A stretch of DNA of 64,000 nucleotides from Boudabousia marimammalium. Its GTDB lineage: Bacteria; Actinomycetota; Actinomycetes; Actinomycetales; Actinomycetaceae. The first letter of the stretch is position 1; every line of letters begins with the position of its first letter. The translations under genes were made by a program, and so were the position numbers. The notes below the pieces were generated by a model. That model searched no databases, was not told the origin of the DNA, and saw nothing but the letters and a program-made list of their open reading frames with translations. Of this stretch, positions 27,486-36,353 are shown piece by piece. Location: contig NZ_MPDM01000004.1 in assembly GCF_001936115.1 (NCBI RefSeq), positions 1-64,000 on the forward strand. The letters run 5' to 3'.

Positions 27486-27538
27486 TGTGCACCCCCGTAA
27501 CAAAAACTGAACATTCTAAAGCCAATCATCAAAATAGT

Positions 27539-28768
27539 TTAGCGTGTAGCAATTAGGTGGCGGGCGTAAGACTGCGCCCAAGTGACCGCCGTAGATACCT
27601 CTTCGTGAGAAGTTCCCGGTAACGTCTCATGCTCAGAGCAGACCTCCTGAACCCTAGCAACGATGTCTAGAAAACCGATTCGCTCATCTCTAAAGGCCTG
27701 CACGCATACCTCGTTGGCAGCGTTCATTACTGCCGGCATTGTGCCACCTGCCGCGGCGCACTCTCGAGCAAGCTGCAAAGCTGGGAAAGTCTGCAAATCT
27801 ACCGGCTCAAAATCCCAACTGAACGGAAAATCAAACAGGTTTGCTGGAGCGACCGCTTCCAAACGGTCCGGCCATGAGAGCCCTAAAGCAATGGGAATCA
27901 GCATCGAAGGAGGAGAAGTCTGTGCGATAGTTGACCCATCCTTCCACTGCACCATCGAATGGATATGCGACTGAGGATGGACTACCGGAATGATGTGTTC
28001 GGGAGCAATATCAAATAGCACGTGAGCCTCAATTAGCTCGAGCGCCTTATTCATCAGCGTCGCAGAGTTGATAGTAACCACTGGACCCATATCCCAAGTA
28101 GGATGATTCAAAGCCTGCGCGACGGTCACTGTTTCTAGCTCGGCACGAGTTTTACCCCGGAAAGGCCCACCAGAAGCAGTCAGGACTAAGGAAGACACAT
28201 CAGTCTTTCCAGATACTACCGGAACCGTCAAGCCGCGCTCGTGACGTCCTGACCGTAAGCACTGCGCGATGGCGGAGTGTTCAGAATCAACCGGCACGAT
28301 TTGTCCTGGACGTTGCAAGGCTGAACGTATCAAGGGAGCGCCAGCCACCAGCGACTCCTTATTCGCAAGCGCTAAGGTCGCTCCCGCTCGAAGCGCAGCG
28401 AGAGAAGGGTCAAGCCCAATAGCGCCGGTAATCCCGTTGACTACCACAGTGTCGGCAGAGGAAGAAGCTGCGCATTCAGTTGCCGCCCGTTCCCCCACTA
28501 GAATCTGTAGTCGTCGAACGGGCAGTCCCTCTGTCTGAAAAGCTTGTCGTAACTCAGCTTCAAGCTCAGCTTTGTCACCGTCAGCGATGGCGACGATTTC
28601 CACACCCAATCTCACGCATTGTCTTGCCAGTAGAGCAAGATTATGGCCACCTGCGGCCAAAGCAGTCACCCGATATAGGTTCGGATTACGTTCAATAACT
28701 CGAATGCATTGGGTTCCGATAGATCCCGTAGAGCCGAGGATAACTACAGGACGTTGGCTGGAGGACAT
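27539..28768 (-). CDS. dxr: 1-deoxy-D-xylulose 5-phosphate reductoisomerase
   Basis: The second enzyme of the MEP pathway, converting DXP to methylerythritol 4-phosphate with NADPH and a divalent metal. At 409 aa it is full length. The nucleotide-binding start VILGSTGSIGTQ is at residues 8-19; LANKESLVAGAPL and the metal/substrate segment DSEHSAIAQCL are intact, as is TASGGPFRG. ATG start. It works with ispG 1.3 kb downstream. The C-terminal residues after the helical domain are ordinary. Confidence 0.96.
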   Translation of the reverse strand: MSSSQRPVVILGSTGSIGTQCIRVIERNPNLYRVTALAAGGHNLALLARQCVRLGVEIVAIADGDKAELEAELRQAFQTEGLPVRRLQILVGERAATECAASSSADTVVVNGITGAIGLDPSLAALRAGATLALANKESLVAGAPLIRSALQRPGQIVPVDSEHSAIAQCLRSGRHERGLTVPVVSGKTDVSSLVLTASGGPFRGKTRAELETVTVAQALNHPTWDMGPVVTINSATLMNKALELIEAHVLFDIAPEHIIPVVHPQSHIHSMVQWKDGSTIAQTSPPSMLIPIALGLSWPDRLEAVAPANLFDFPFSWDFEPVDLQTFPALQLARECAAAGGTMPAVMNAANEVCVQAFRDERIGFLDIVARVQEVCSEHETLPGTSHEEVSTAVTWAQSYARHLIATR

Positions 28769-28779
28769 AAAATATCCGT

Positions 28780-29328
28780 CTACTCTACTGCAAGCATCAC
28801 TTCAAGAAGCGCGTTCAGGTAAGCGTCTACGCTGACCTCAGAGTATGCTTTGTCACCACGCTTTGCCTTGAATACGATATTGCGAACATCGCGCGCTGAA
28901 AGAGGCTGCCCCTCATTGAAGAAAGCCACTACTCGAGTCAAGAACGCGTCCACCTCAGCAACAGAATAACCGCTTTCGCCCTTTTCTGGATGTGTGAAGC
29001 GCTCTCCCTCGGGACGACTCAAACGGGGATAAAGCACGGTGGCCCGATCAGCGACATGGTCTAGCCAAGCCTGCTGTCCATGGCGGGCCACATAGTCCGC
29101 ACGGTCACGCTTCACGAAAGCCGCAGCGAGACGGTCGAGCGTCGCATCTACTGAGACCCGCTTATATCCACCCTTCTGAGTCGAAAAAGCCGCAGCGAGA
29201 ACCGAACGCGCGTTAATTTCACTGGAGGAACCCTCATATGAGGCGCGCGCCCGTGCCATAAAGTCATCTACTTCATCGATGGCGTAGCCTGCACGAAGCC
29301 CACCGACCTTATTGAACATTTCTGACAT
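28780..29328 (-). CDS. Small DivIVA-motif protein with duplicated module
   Basis: A 182-aa protein made of two copies of a module. Each has a DivIVA-like GY..xEVDxF(M/L)xR motif (residues 14-27, GYAIDEVDDFMARA; about 119-132, GYSVAEVDAFLTRV), followed by a second GGY/AYxxVSVDAxLxxL block. There is no long coiled coil, unlike Wag31 in this window. The start ATG follows GAGGAGGG and overlaps the rlmN end by 20 nt. Similar DivIVA-domain proteins sit between rlmN and dxr in other Actinomycetales; the function is unknown, though membrane-curvature or polar localisation is suggested by the motif. Confidence 0.8.
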   Translation of the reverse strand: MSEMFNKVGGLRAGYAIDEVDDFMARARASYEGSSSEINARSVLAAAFSTQKGGYKRVSVDATLDRLAAAFVKRDRADYVARHGQQAWLDHVADRATVLYPRLSRPEGERFTHPEKGESGYSVAEVDAFLTRVVAFFNEGQPLSARDVRNIVFKAKRGDKAYSEVSVDAYLNALLEVMLAVE

Positions 29329-30562
29329 TTGCCCTCCTCGTTGCTGCCTTTTGGCTATTTACTTCAGTCGCCAGCTGACCGCAGGCACCGTCAATATCTG
29401 AGCCACGGGTATCACGGATGGTAGTCCGGATTCCCGCTGCCCTCAATTGTTGCACAAAAGCATCTTGTTGTTCAGGAAGTGAAGCCGTCCAGATCGATCC
29501 CGGAGTGGGATTCAACGGAATCGGATTCACATGAGCCCAACCGCGACCGCGCTGATTAAGCTCGTCAGCAAGCAGTTGTGCTCTCCATACATGGTCATTC
29601 ATATCCTGAATCAACGCATATTCAATGGATACACGCCGACCAGTTACCGAGTAGTAATGATATGCCGCGTCCAGCAAATCGCCAACTTTCCAGCGACTAT
29701 TCGCCGGAATCAGGTCATCACGAAGCTCATCATCTGGGGCGTGCAAAGAAACCGCCAAGGTAACGGGCAGACCCAAATCTGCAAGCTTATAAATGCTGGG
29801 TACCAAGCCAACCGTAGAGACTGTGATATTACGCGCCGACAGACCGAAGCCCTCCGGGGAGGGATCAATCATGCGGTGCAAAGCCTCCACGATTGCTCGG
29901 TAGTTCACCAAAGGTTCACCCATTCCCATGAACACCACATTGGTGAGACGATTCGGACCAATCTTAAGCTTGCCATCCTGCGCTGTGAGCATCGCGTGAC
30001 GTACCTGCTCGAGAATCTCACCAGTGGATAAATTACGGATGAAGCCCATCTGACCGGTTGCACAGAATGGGCATGCCATTCCACAACCTGCCTGAGAAGA
30101 GACGCACAGAGTGACCCTGTCCTTGTATCCCATCAATACGGATTCAACCCGAGAATTATCAAAAAGTTCCCACACGGTCTTAAGGGTACGCCCCTCATCA
30201 GCAACCAGTTCACGTGCCGAATTAATCAAAGTCGGGAGCAAAGTATCAGTCACAATGTCGTGCATGGAGGCTGGCACGTCGGGCATCTTATCTACTTCGG
30301 CAACGCAACGCCCAAAATAGTGGCGGGAAATCTGATCCGCCCTAAAGCCAGGTAATCCAGCAGATTTCAAAAGCTCTTTCCGAGCTTTCACATCTAAATC
30401 AGCTAGGTGCGAGGGAGGGTACCCACGCCGCTGCGCGGTGAATGAAAGCATTGGTTTTGCATCGGGAGTGGTGGCCCCCTCAGGAGGCTGATCCGTAGGC
30501 AAAACCTGCCGTGTAGCCCGGCGGCGGAGATCTTCAACAGAGAAAGTAGTTTTTTGAGTCAC
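29309..30562 (-). CDS. rlmN: 23S rRNA (A2503)/tRNA (A37) C2-methyltransferase RlmN
   Basis: A radical SAM enzyme that methylates A2503 of 23S rRNA and A37 of certain tRNAs. The cluster motif CGMACPFC (CxxxCxxC) lies near residue 155-162, GMGEPL and SLHAPDDELRDDLIPAN follow, and the C-terminal part includes the catalytic-Cys region IRDTRGSDIDGACGQL. The apparent start is GTG, 4 nt after the cdsA stop, with no strong ribosome-binding site, so translation may be coupled. The product of 417 aa has a slightly long N-terminus. Confidence 0.94.
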   Translation of the reverse strand: MTQKTTFSVEDLRRRATRQVLPTDQPPEGATTPDAKPMLSFTAQRRGYPPSHLADLDVKARKELLKSAGLPGFRADQISRHYFGRCVAEVDKMPDVPASMHDIVTDTLLPTLINSARELVADEGRTLKTVWELFDNSRVESVLMGYKDRVTLCVSSQAGCGMACPFCATGQMGFIRNLSTGEILEQVRHAMLTAQDGKLKIGPNRLTNVVFMGMGEPLVNYRAIVEALHRMIDPSPEGFGLSARNITVSTVGLVPSIYKLADLGLPVTLAVSLHAPDDELRDDLIPANSRWKVGDLLDAAYHYYSVTGRRVSIEYALIQDMNDHVWRAQLLADELNQRGRGWAHVNPIPLNPTPGSIWTASLPEQQDAFVQQLRAAGIRTTIRDTRGSDIDGACGQLATEVNSQKAATRRANVRNVQ

Positions 30563-30566
30563 GTAG

Positions 30567-31472
30567 TTACCAAGAGAGAGCGAAGTGCATAATCAGATAG
30601 CACGCGGGTGCTGAAACCAAAAGAGAATCCAGTCGATCCATGAACCCGCCATGTCCAGGCAGGATACTGCCCATGTCTTTCAATCCTAAATCGCGCTTAA
30701 TCAGTGATTCAGCCAAGTCCCCGGTTGTCGCGGTAATAGCGATTGCAATTCCCAGAATAACACCCCACCACGACGATGCGCCCAGCAGGTGCATTGAAAT
30801 CGTGCCAATAGTGATAGTTGCCGCAATTGATCCGGCAAAACCTTCCCATGATTTCTTAGGTGAAATAGAGGCAGCCATCGGATGCTTACCTTTCAAGACA
30901 CCCGCGATATACCCTCCAGTGTCGTTTCCGACCGGCAAGAGGACAAAGACAATCACAGCCCAGTATCCACCATTAGTCAGCATGCGCACCGCGAAGGCAG
31001 CCAGAAGCGGCACATACCCCAGTAAGAAAACTGAGGCGGCAGAGTTTCTAGTGGTCTCACGCACCGGAGAATTAGCGAGCACATGCCATACAATGGCTAC
31101 GCCCGCAGCAGCGTAGAAAGAGATAAAGGCCGCTTCCATTCCCAAGAAGTACGCCGAGGTTAAGATACCTACCGCACCTACAGCTAAGACCGGATATGCC
31201 ACGTTCAAATGAGCGCGCGCACAAGCATTTTTCAGCTCATACAAGGCATAAACACAACCGACGCTACTCAGCCCCAAGAACCCGATTGGGTGAATCAGAA
31301 TGGATAGCAAAAATAGTGCCGCCAAACTGATGCCAACCGTAATAGCTGCCCGTAAATCCCGGCCTCCTTTGTACTGTTTATCCGGTTTCGGGGCATCAAC
31401 TGGGACGGGTGCGTCCGCCGCACGCAGTCTATCGCGGCGGCGTTTGAGAGTTTCAGAGTCTAAAGGGCTCAT
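30567..31472 (-). CDS. cdsA: Phosphatidate cytidylyltransferase
   Basis: Makes CDP-diacylglycerol from phosphatidate and CTP, the branch point of phospholipid synthesis. It is a 301-aa integral membrane protein with about eight hydrophobic segments after a ~40-residue polar N-terminus. The family signature SLIKRDLGLKDMGSILPGHGG continuing to FMDRLDSL is complete, and SPKKSWEG is also conserved. ATG start, 14 nt after frr. The gene order pyrH-frr-cdsA-rlmN is common in actinobacteria. Confidence 0.95.
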   Translation of the reverse strand: MSPLDSETLKRRRDRLRAADAPVPVDAPKPDKQYKGGRDLRAAITVGISLAALFLLSILIHPIGFLGLSSVGCVYALYELKNACARAHLNVAYPVLAVGAVGILTSAYFLGMEAAFISFYAAAGVAIVWHVLANSPVRETTRNSAASVFLLGYVPLLAAFAVRMLTNGGYWAVIVFVLLPVGNDTGGYIAGVLKGKHPMAASISPKKSWEGFAGSIAATITIGTISMHLLGASSWWGVILGIAIAITATTGDLAESLIKRDLGLKDMGSILPGHGGFMDRLDSLLVSAPACYLIMHFALSW

Positions 31473-31486
31473 CTGCTTTGCCTAAA

Positions 31487-32044
31487 TCAGACAGTGAGTA
31501 GTTCAGATTCTTTCACAGAGAGAACTTCATCAACCTGGTCAACATGACGCTTAGTGAGAGCTTCCAGCTCTTTTTCAGCCCGCTCTACCTCATCTTCGCC
31601 AGCGTCACCGTCCTTCTTTAGCTTGTCTAAAGCATCCTTAGATTTACGACGAATACCGCGAATCGAGATGCGGGACTCTTCCGCCTTGTTCTTGGCCTGC
31701 TTCACATACTCCTTACGCCGTTCTTCAGTCAAAGCGGGTAGGCTAACGCGGATAACCTGTCCGTCATCAGTGGGGTTCACCCCAAGGTTTGACTCGCGGA
31801 TAGCCTTAATGATTTCGTTTACAGCTCCGCGATCATAAGGGCTGATAAGTACGGTACGGGCCTCTGGAATCTGGAAAGAAGCCAGCTGCTGCATCGGAGT
31901 GGGAGCACCATAATAGTCCACGGTTAAGGAGCTGAACATACTGGAGTTGGCGCGTCCGGTGCGAATATTCGCAAACTCTGAACGGACAGCATCAATCGCC
32001 TTGCCCATCTTTTCTTCTGCTTCAAGCAGGATTTCGTCAATCAC
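31487..32044 (-). CDS. frr: Ribosome recycling factor
   Basis: Splits the post-termination ribosome together with EF-G. At 185 aa it is normal. The sequence opens [20 protein letters not shown] and contains [32 protein letters not shown] and [35 protein letters not shown], the standard RRF landmarks in both domains. The start is GTG and overlaps the pyrH stop as GTGA, so it is translated by coupling to pyrH. Confidence 0.97.
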   Translation of the reverse strand: MIDEILLEAEEKMGKAIDAVRSEFANIRTGRANSSMFSSLTVDYYGAPTPMQQLASFQIPEARTVLISPYDRGAVNEIIKAIRESNLGVNPTDDGQVIRVSLPALTEERRKEYVKQAKNKAEESRISIRGIRRKSKDALDKLKKDGDAGEDEVERAEKELEALTKRHVDQVDEVLSVKESELLTV

Positions 32045-32781
32045 TTCTCGTTCTCTTTCTGCTGTGAGGTAACCAAAGTACCGATTTCTTCACCCAAAAG
32101 GGCTCGTTTTACGTTGCCTGGCTCATTCATACCGAAGACACGCATATTAACATTATTGTCCATACATAGTGAAAATGCTGCCGCATCAACGACTTTGAGT
32201 CCCTGAGCTAAGGCATCTTGATAGGTAAGGTCACGTAGCAGCCGCGCATCCGGGTTAACTCGAGGATCATCAGTATAAACACCGTCGACGCCATTCTTCG
32301 CCACCAGCATCTCATCGCACTTAGTTTCAAGTGCGCGCTGCGCGGCCACCGTATCAGTGGAGAAGTACGGAAGACCCGCACCAGCACCAAAGACCACGAC
32401 GCGTCCTTTTTCGAGATGACGAATGGCACGCAACGGAATGTATGATTCAGCCACCTGCCCCATGGCGATAGCGGTTTGCACGCGAGTGGAAACACCAACC
32501 TGCTCAAGGAAATCCTGCAAAGCCAGCGCATTCATTACTGTGCCAAGGATTCCCACATAGTCAGCGCGGGCCCGGTCGAAGCCACGCTGGCTTAGTTCCG
32601 CACCACGGAAAAAGTTTCCGCCGCCCACAACGATGGCGATTTGGACACCAGCTTCGCGAGCTTCTTTGATTTGATTAGCAATCTGGGAAATCACGTCAGG
32701 ATCAAGGCCGACGCTCCCACCACCGAAAACTTCACCTGATAATTTCAGTAACACTCTGCGAGGCTTGGTCGTTTCCGACAT
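32041..32781 (-). CDS. pyrH: UMP kinase
   Basis: Phosphorylates UMP to UDP; a hexameric amino acid kinase-family enzyme unlike eukaryotic UMP kinases. [12 protein letters not shown] (phosphate site) near the N-terminus, [30 protein letters not shown] and [21 protein letters not shown] are all typical. I choose ATG 32781 (MSETTKPRR), preceded by AAAGGACG, instead of an upstream in-frame start; this gives 246 aa. It overlaps frr and is separated from tsf by a strong terminator, so pyrH-frr-cdsA begins a new unit. Confidence 0.96.
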   Translation of the reverse strand: MSETTKPRRVLLKLSGEVFGGGSVGLDPDVISQIANQIKEAREAGVQIAIVVGGGNFFRGAELSQRGFDRARADYVGILGTVMNALALQDFLEQVGVSTRVQTAIAMGQVAESYIPLRAIRHLEKGRVVVFGAGAGLPYFSTDTVAAQRALETKCDEMLVAKNGVDGVYTDDPRVNPDARLLRDLTYQDALAQGLKVVDAAAFSLCMDNNVNMRVFGMNEPGNVKRALLGEEIGTLVTSQQKENEK

Positions 32782-32835
32782 TAGCGTCCTTTCGGCCGGT
32801 TTCATTCTTCCTGTCCATCATAGTTGATAGATAAG

Positions 32836-32872
32836 GAAACAGCTCTGGGACACGTCGCCCCAGAGCTGTTTC
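32836..32872 (-). terminator. rpsB-tsf terminator
   Basis: GAAACAGCTCTGGG (32836-32849) and its perfect complement (32859-32872) form a 14-bp stem with a 9-nt loop, 21 nt past the tsf stop. The following minus-strand bases are CTTATC after TTTC, a modest U-tract. It separates rpsB-tsf from pyrH. Confidence 0.8.
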
Positions 32873-32893
32873 TGATTAGTAGCTTAAGCTATC

Positions 32894-33733
32894 TCATGCA
32901 CCGACATGGAAGCGGACGAAAGCTACGACCTGGCCACCAGTTTCCTCGACAATCTTGCCGACAGTGGTCTTCGGGTCCTTAGCGAAAGCCTGATCCATCA
33001 GGGTGTTCTCCTTGAAGAAACCGTTCATGCGGCCTTCAACAATCTTCGGCAAAGCAGCTTCAGGCTTGCCTTCGGAGCGAGTCAGCTCTTCCAAAGTGGT
33101 GCGTTCCTTCTCAATCACGTCAGCGGGAACGCTGTCACGATCGAGGTACTCGGGCTGGTATGCAGCAATGTGCAAAGCGATATCATGAGCAACCGAAGCC
33201 GCCTTCTCATCGGTACCAACTAGAACGCCAACCTGCGGAGGCAAATCGGGGTTAGAGTGATGCAGGTAAGAGGTAACTGCGGGAGCCTCAACGCGAGCAA
33301 TGCGGGAAACCACAATCTTTTCGCCGATTACTGAAGCAACACCGTCGACCATGTCCTTGACAGTGCCTTCAGCAGCCGGAGCGGCCAAGAGCTCTTCAGC
33401 GCTCTGAGCGCCAGACTCAACAGCGGCGGCAAGAACCTTGTCCGCGAACTCGATGAACTTTTCATTCTTAGCAACGAAGTCGGTTTCGGAGTTAACTTCC
33501 ACCATGATGCCTACCTGGCCGTTGTCCTGATCAGCAATGTGAACTAGAACGAGGCCTGCGGAGGCAGCGCGACCTTCACGCTTAGACAGGGACTTGATAC
33601 CCTTCAAGCGAATGATCTCTAGCGCTTTTTCTTTGTTACCTTCAGCTTCGTCAAGAGCCTTCTTAACGTCCAGCAGTCCGGCGCCAGTCTGCTCGCGCAG
33701 GGCCTTAATATCGGCAGTAGTGTAGTTAGCCAT
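32894..33733 (-). CDS. tsf: Elongation factor Ts
   Basis: The nucleotide exchange factor for EF-Tu. At 279 aa it opens MANYTTADIKALREQTGAGLLDVKKALDEAEGN with the UBA-like N-terminal domain, followed by the conserved core including VNSETDFVAKNEKF, which contacts the EF-Tu G domain. The ATG start is 27 nt after rpsB and has AAAGGTAATA upstream. It forms the usual rpsB-tsf operon and ends at a strong hairpin. Confidence 0.97.
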   Translation of the reverse strand: MANYTTADIKALREQTGAGLLDVKKALDEAEGNKEKALEIIRLKGIKSLSKREGRAASAGLVLVHIADQDNGQVGIMVEVNSETDFVAKNEKFIEFADKVLAAAVESGAQSAEELLAAPAAEGTVKDMVDGVASVIGEKIVVSRIARVEAPAVTSYLHHSNPDLPPQVGVLVGTDEKAASVAHDIALHIAAYQPEYLDRDSVPADVIEKERTTLEELTRSEGKPEAALPKIVEGRMNGFFKENTLMDQAFAKDPKTTVGKIVEETGGQVVAFVRFHVGA

Positions 33734-33760
33734 AAGGGTTATTACCTTTCGTAGGTGTGT

Positions 33761-34648
33761 TTAGGCTTCGGTGTTCTCGTCAGCTTCAGCTTTAGGAGCT
33801 TCAGCTTCCTCGGTCTTAGCTTCTTCGGCCTTGGGCTCTTCGGCCTTGGGCTCTTCAGCTACCTCAGTTTCTTCGGACGCATTGAGGAGCTCACGCTCCC
33901 ACTCGGCTAAAGGCTGTTCGCCAGCTTCTGCTTCCTGACCGGTCTTGGACTTTGCTTCGCTGCGGGCAACAAGGCCCTCAGCGCAGGCATCAGCAACAAT
34001 GCGAGTGAGCAAGGCAACGGCGCGAATGGCGTCATCGTTTCCGGGGATCGAGTAGTCGATTTCATCCGGATCACAGTTGGTGTCAAGAATAGCAACTACC
34101 GGGATGTTGAGCTTGCGAGCTTCAGCAATCGCAAGATGCTCCTTCTTGGTGTCTACGATCCAGAGAGCGGAAGGTACCTTAACCATGTCACGAATACCGT
34201 TCAGGGTACGGGACAGCTTGTCCTTTTCGCGACGCATCATCAGCAGTTCCTTCTTGGTGTACTGAGAAGCAGCAACATCCTCGAAGTCAACCTGTTCCAG
34301 TTCCTTCATGCGCTGAATACGCTTGGAGACGGTCTGGAAGTTAGTGAGCATACCGCCCAACCAACGGTGGTTCACGTAGGGCATACCAACGCGAGTAGCT
34401 TGCTCTTCAACAGCGGACTGTGCCTGCTTCTTGGTACCAACGAACAGAACGGTACCCGAGTGAGCAACGGTTTCCTTCAGGAACTCGTATGCCTTATCAA
34501 TGTGGGTTACAGTCTGCTGCAAGTCAATGATGTAGATGCCGTTACGCTCAGTCAGAATAAAGCGCTTTACCTTCGGGTTCCAACGACGGGTCTGGTGTCC
34601 GAAATGCACACCTGCCTGAAGGAGCTCACTCATCTTTACGACTGCCAT
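33761..34648 (-). CDS. rpsB: 30S ribosomal protein S2
   Basis: A small-subunit protein bridging head and body. The start is the ATG at 34648 ([30 protein letters not shown]), preceded by AAAGGAATGAAT; a longer frame start at 34672 is not supported. The product is 295 aa, longer than the ~240 of many bacteria because of a C-terminal tail of about 50 residues made of Glu/Lys/Ala/Pro repeats ([12 protein letters not shown]), a common actinobacterial variation. Two adjacent hairpins precede the ribosome-binding site and could allow autoregulation by S2. Confidence 0.97.
   Translation of the reverse strand: MAVVKMSELLQAGVHFGHQTRRWNPKVKRFILTERNGIYIIDLQQTVTHIDKAYEFLKETVAHSGTVLFVGTKKQAQSAVEEQATRVGMPYVNHRWLGGMLTNFQTVSKRIQRMKELEQVDFEDVAASQYTKKELLMMRREKDKLSRTLNGIRDMVKVPSALWIVDTKKEHLAIAEARKLNIPVVAILDTNCDPDEIDYSIPGNDDAIRAVALLTRIVADACAEGLVARSEAKSKTGQEAEAGEQPLAEWERELLNASEETEVAEEPKAEEPKAEEAKTEEAEAPKAEADENTEA
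33824..33853 (-). repeat. Two perfect 15-nt repeats in the rpsB tail
   Basis: The 15-nt unit is present twice without change and encodes EPKAE in the acidic C-terminal tail of S2. Degenerate copies continue on both sides. The repeat implies slippage-prone variation of tail length. Confidence 0.8.
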
Positions 34649-35062
34649 ATTCATTCCTTTCCACACGCTCATGCGTGCGAGGGCGAAACGCCCTTTGGTT
34701 GTTCTCGAGTTTTGTGTCGAACACGAATGTGTCCAACCCTAGTGCTCTAATATGTTCCGCCCCGTAGGGACCGCCGGTTCATATCCGCCGCCGCGCGATT
34801 AAGCATTTGACCCAATCAGCTTTAGCAAAAGAGCACGCGAAGTCACCCAAAACAGTCGGGTGCTAGATTCATTTTAGCCTAGTAATCACAGGCGTGATAA
34901 CGCAGACCACAGTTTCGGATTAGAGATTAGTCACCTTCTCACCGTTGCTTACTGGCCGGATCTCCCTCGGCAGGGCAAATCTCGGCACGTAAACTCATTA
35001 AACCTAGGCAAGAGGGCGTAACCTTGAAGGAACAACTGGAGTGTTTACGAGGAGGAAACTAC
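34649..35062. other. Divergent intergenic region between rpsB and the GH13 gene
   Basis: This 414-nt gap carries the rpsB leader (hairpins at 34664-34693) and promoters for both flanking genes. A TTGACC is at 34808-34813 on the plus strand, but no convincing full promoter could be assigned. No other gene or RNA is recognised. The plus-strand end contains the ribosome-binding site of the GH13 gene (GGAGG at 35051-35055). Confidence 0.6.
34664..34693 (-). promoter_or_regulatory. Tandem hairpins in the rpsB leader
   Basis: Going toward rpsB, the transcript forms GGGCG-TTT-CGCCC (34681-34693) and then CACGC-ATGA-GCGTG (34664-34677), the second only a few nucleotides before the AAAGGAA ribosome-binding site. 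Ribosomal protein leaders often carry such structures for feedback by their product. The assignment to S2 autoregulation is inference. Confidence 0.45.
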
Positions 35063-36343
35063 TTGTCCTGGAAAGAACATATGCAATGGTGGCATGTCTA
35101 CCCCCTCGGAGCTTTGGGAGCTGACACAACCGGCCAGGATTCCACCTGCCATCATTCCCTCAAGGAACTGATTCCATGGTTGGACCATGCCCGTGATCTC
35201 GGGCTGAATGGCATCGCTTTGGGGCCTATATTCGCTTCTGAACTGCACGGCTACGACACGCTTGACTACTTCCAAATCGATCAGCGTCTAGGCAATCTCG
35301 AAGATTTCCACGCCCTAGTTGCGGCCGCCCACGAACGCGGCATGAAAGTAATGTTAGATGGCGTATTCAACCATATTTCGCGCAACCACCCCCTCCTTGA
35401 GGACCCGGCGCAGGCAATCGAAAACGGCCTCGTCCATGCCGACAATACCGGCCAGCCGCGCGCTTTTGAAGGTCACGGACAGCTGATTGAACTGAAGCAC
35501 TCCTCCCCTGCCGTCCAAGACCTGATCGTGGAAATCATGACGCACTGGCTGAGTATGGGAGCTGATGCGTGGCGTTTGGATGCCGCTTACACGCTGGCGC
35601 CCGAACTCTGGAAACCGATCTTGGGCCGAGTCAAAGAACGCTATCCAGATGTCTACATTATGGGCGAGGTGATTCACGGCGACTATATTCATACCGTGAC
35701 CGCCAGCGGGATGGATGCAGTCACCGAATACGAGCTTTGGAAAGCTATCTGGTCATCTCTTAATGACCAGAACATGCATGAGCTGGCATGGACGCTCAAG
35801 CGTCACAATGAGTTCACTGAAGCTTTTTTGCCATACACTTTTGTGGGCAACCACGACGTCACCCGCATCGCTACGCAGGTGCCTGCCCCGCTCACCGATT
35901 TGACTTACGTCATTTTGACTACAGTTTCTGGCACTCCCGCGATCTACTATGGTGATGAGCTTGACTGGACTGGCCACAAAGAGGAGCGCTTTGGTGGCGA
36001 TGACGCGATCCGTGCTGCCCTGCCGCCCTTCCCACCCGCCCCGGCTGAGCGCCCTGATAGCTACCGGCTGCTACAACACCTGCTCAGCATCCGTCGGCGC
36101 GTTCCCGAACTAATCCATTCACGGACCCGGCCGATTGCGGTGGACGGGCCCGTGATTGCCTATGTCTGCGAATCTAACCCGGAGGGGCGACCCTTGCTCA
36201 CCGTGGCTTTGAACAGCGGGGAAAATGCTGTCGACGTGGAATGCGAAGGCGGCAATCTGATTGCCCACCGCGACGCGCATCAAAACGCTGACGGAATCCA
36301 CCTGGGACCTGCCGGCTGGGCGATTCTTGCCCACACTATCTGA
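35063..36343 (+). CDS. GH13 alpha-amylase family glycoside hydrolase
   Basis: A single-domain-plus-C-terminal TIM-barrel enzyme of the alpha-amylase family acting on alpha-glucosidic bonds. Conserved regions are DGVFNH (I), AWRLDAA with nucleophile D173 (II), GEVIHGD with acid/base E202 (III) and FVGNHD with D265 (IV), so the catalytic triad is intact. There is no signal peptide, so it should be cytoplasmic and act on glycogen/maltodextrin-derived sugars or trehalose-type substrates. I start it at TTG 35063 because GGAGG lies 7 nt upstream; ATG 35081 is an alternative. The product is 426 aa. Exact specificity cannot be read from the sequence. Confidence 0.85.
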   Translation: MSWKEHMQWWHVYPLGALGADTTGQDSTCHHSLKELIPWLDHARDLGLNGIALGPIFASELHGYDTLDYFQIDQRLGNLEDFHALVAAAHERGMKVMLDGVFNHISRNHPLLEDPAQAIENGLVHADNTGQPRAFEGHGQLIELKHSSPAVQDLIVEIMTHWLSMGADAWRLDAAYTLAPELWKPILGRVKERYPDVYIMGEVIHGDYIHTVTASGMDAVTEYELWKAIWSSLNDQNMHELAWTLKRHNEFTEAFLPYTFVGNHDVTRIATQVPAPLTDLTYVILTTVSGTPAIYYGDELDWTGHKEERFGGDDAIRAALPPFPPAPAERPDSYRLLQHLLSIRRRVPELIHSRTRPIAVDGPVIAYVCESNPEGRPLLTVALNSGENAVDVECEGGNLIAHRDAHQNADGIHLGPAGWAILAHTI

Positions 36344-36353
36344 GAGGAAAACC

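Noticed and set aside
34136-34750. 204-codon frame antisense to rpsB
   Set aside because: Shadow of rpsB and its leader; no domain features.
36261-36353. Upstream extension of the ABC-class ATPase into the GH13 gene
   Set aside because: The 31 extra codons overlap the conserved GH13 C-terminus; the TTG at 36354 has a ribosome-binding site and fits the gap.
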